A DNA stretch of 5,828 nucleotides. Origin: an uncultured Muribaculaceae bacterium (GTDB lineage: Bacteria; Bacteroidota; Bacteroidia; Bacteroidales; Muribaculaceae). This document shows positions 5,074-5,828 of this stretch, piece by piece. Both the position numbers and the translations under genes were made by a program. The stretch lies in assembly GCA_947178235.1 (NCBI GenBank), contig CAMWXQ010000082.1, positions 1-5,828 on the forward strand, in the 5' to 3' direction. The notes beneath the pieces were generated by a model. The model was not told the DNA's origin, searched no databases, and saw only the letters and a list, made by a program, of their open reading frames with translations. Positions within the stretch are counted from its first letter, which is position 1. The number at the start of each line of letters is the position of its first letter.

Positions 5074-5828
5074 TCAATTATACCACTTCACGCCGTTGGA
5101 GAGCGACGAGCGTTTGTCATATTTGAGGTCTGAGAGCAGCGAGGACTTCACGGAGATGTGGAAGTTGTAGCTCTTGTACGGGCCCACGGGCACGAAGCTC
5201 GCGCGCATCGTGAAACAGTGCAGGTCGCGCGAGATGTTGCAGTTCATGTAGGCCAGCTTGTGGGTGTCGAAGTTGTACGAGGCTGAGAATCCGAGGTTCC
5301 AGTTGGACGTGGGACGGATATTGCCCGAGAACGAGAAGTTCTGGGTGATCTTGGGCTTGTACTCCAACTTCTTGTAGTCGAATTCGCCGTATCCGTAGTT
5401 GATGGAGTAGTTGAAGTTGAGGTTCCAGGGCACCGACCAGTCCATGTATCCGTTGCGGCCGATCTGTATGCCGTTCTTCTTCTTGCCCGCCGAGGACTGT
5501 GGTCGCCCGCCGTCGTAGTCGGATGTCTCCGAGGCGAAGTTCTGATCCTCGCTCTGGCCCCCCTTCGAGTCGTCCTTCTTGTCATCGTCATCGCGCCCGA
5601 AGAGCTTCTTGAAGGTGTTGTTGTTGATCGAGTAGCTGAACGATGTACCCGTGCTCGACAGACGGCCCCATCCTTTGCCGTGGGTGAGGCGCAACTTGTT
5701 GATGCGGACGGGGCGCCCGTATTCATTCAGTCCGTACATGTACACGTCCCATGTGGCCGAGAGGTTGAGGTTGAAGTTCTTGACCAGTCGGAGCATGATG
5801 GAGGTGTTGAGGTTGGACCATCGGAGCG
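5074..5828 (-). CDS. lptD: LptD-like LPS-assembly outer-membrane protein, C-terminal part (N-terminus outside window)
   Basis: The frame is open from the right edge to the TGA at 5076-5074, giving 250 residues; no stop occurs upstream of the internal ATG at 5796, so the gene continues beyond the window. Full-length LptD-like proteins of Bacteroidota are usually 800-900 residues or more. Seen: alternating aromatic/polar beta strands throughout (WDVYMYGLN, SFSYSIN, WSVPWNLNFNYSINYGYG, NWNLGFSASYNFDTH). The closing block DLHCFTMRASFVPVGPYKSYNFHISVK, then LSDLKYDKR, is the C-terminal pattern of Bacteroidota LptD/OstA homologues. Role in the family: the barrel inserts lipopolysaccharide into the outer leaflet together with LptE. 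One long loop, from about 5473 to 5598, is rich in D, K, G and S and lacks strand character; it is probably an extracellular loop or variable insert. No LptE gene lies in the window. Other large outer-membrane barrels are the main alternative. Confidence 0.82.
   Translation of the reverse strand, partial: LRWSNLNTSIMLRLVKNFNLNLSATWDVYMYGLNEYGRPVRINKLRLTHGKGWGRLSSTGTSFSYSINNNTFKKLFGRDDDDKKDDSKGGQSEDQNFASETSDYDGGRPQSSAGKKKNGIQIGRNGYMDWSVPWNLNFNYSINYGYGEFDYKKLEYKPKITQNFSFSGNIRPTSNWNLGFSASYNFDTHKLAYMNCNISRDLHCFTMRASFVPVGPYKSYNFHISVKSSLLSDLKYDKRSSLSNGVKWYN

Noticed and set aside
4308..5126. Long plus-strand open frame (272 residues) antisense to nfo and overlapping the lptD end
   Set aside because: It is opposite a gene with all nine catalytic ligands, crosses the nfo promoter region, and has no recognisable protein motifs.
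5579..5593. DDDDK string in the LptD fragment as a protease recognition site
   Set aside because: It occurs within a generally acidic/basic low-complexity loop and is best explained by composition, with no sign of a processing function.

Overview
The window looks like a chromosomal housekeeping segment from a Bacteroidota genome, most likely order Bacteroidales. The evidence is a perfect TAnnTTTG (-7) promoter box with an upstream TTG, starts without Shine-Dalgarno sequences, a lipoprotein with a Bacteroidota-style CSC lipobox, an SLC45-like MFS transporter of the kind common in gut Bacteroidales, and an LptD C-terminus of Bacteroidota type. Coding DNA is visibly GC-rich with many C- or G-ending codons, while intergenic DNA is AT-rich. 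A higher-GC gut lineage (Muribaculaceae or Alistipes-like) is possible, but that is a guess.

Layout: (1) 2-994 (+) is the 3' two-thirds of an acetyl-CoA hydrolase/transferase family CoA-transferase, cut by the left edge and followed by a strong hairpin terminator at 1011-1052. (2) 1067-1918 (-) encodes a DUF4595-like lipoprotein of unknown function, convergent with gene 1. (3) A short divergent intergenic region holds a 6-bp inverted repeat. (4) 2036-2638 (+) encodes a small uracil-DNA glycosylase superfamily protein that most resembles the hypoxanthine-DNA glycosylase branch. A long hairpin at 2667-2699 separates it from the next, convergent gene. (5) 2718-4073 (-) encodes a 12-helix SLC45/GPH-like sugar transporter. 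(6) 4110-4955 (-) is nfo, endonuclease IV, with all nine zinc ligands at E. coli positions. It lies 36 bp upstream of the transporter and probably shares its transcript. The gap between them is a tandem AATTNNN heptamer array. (7) 5074-5828 (-) is the C-terminal part of an LptD-like outer-membrane protein, cut by the right edge.

The genes do not form one pathway. Two base-excision-repair functions (a deaminated-base glycosylase and an AP endonuclease) lie within about 1.5 kb of each other, but on opposite strands with the transporter between them. I see no phage, transposon, CRISPR, tRNA or rRNA, and no evidence of a new multi-gene system. The items most worth a second look are the heptamer array, the glycosylase subfamily, the promoter that fixes the nfo start, and the odd nfo-transporter pairing.
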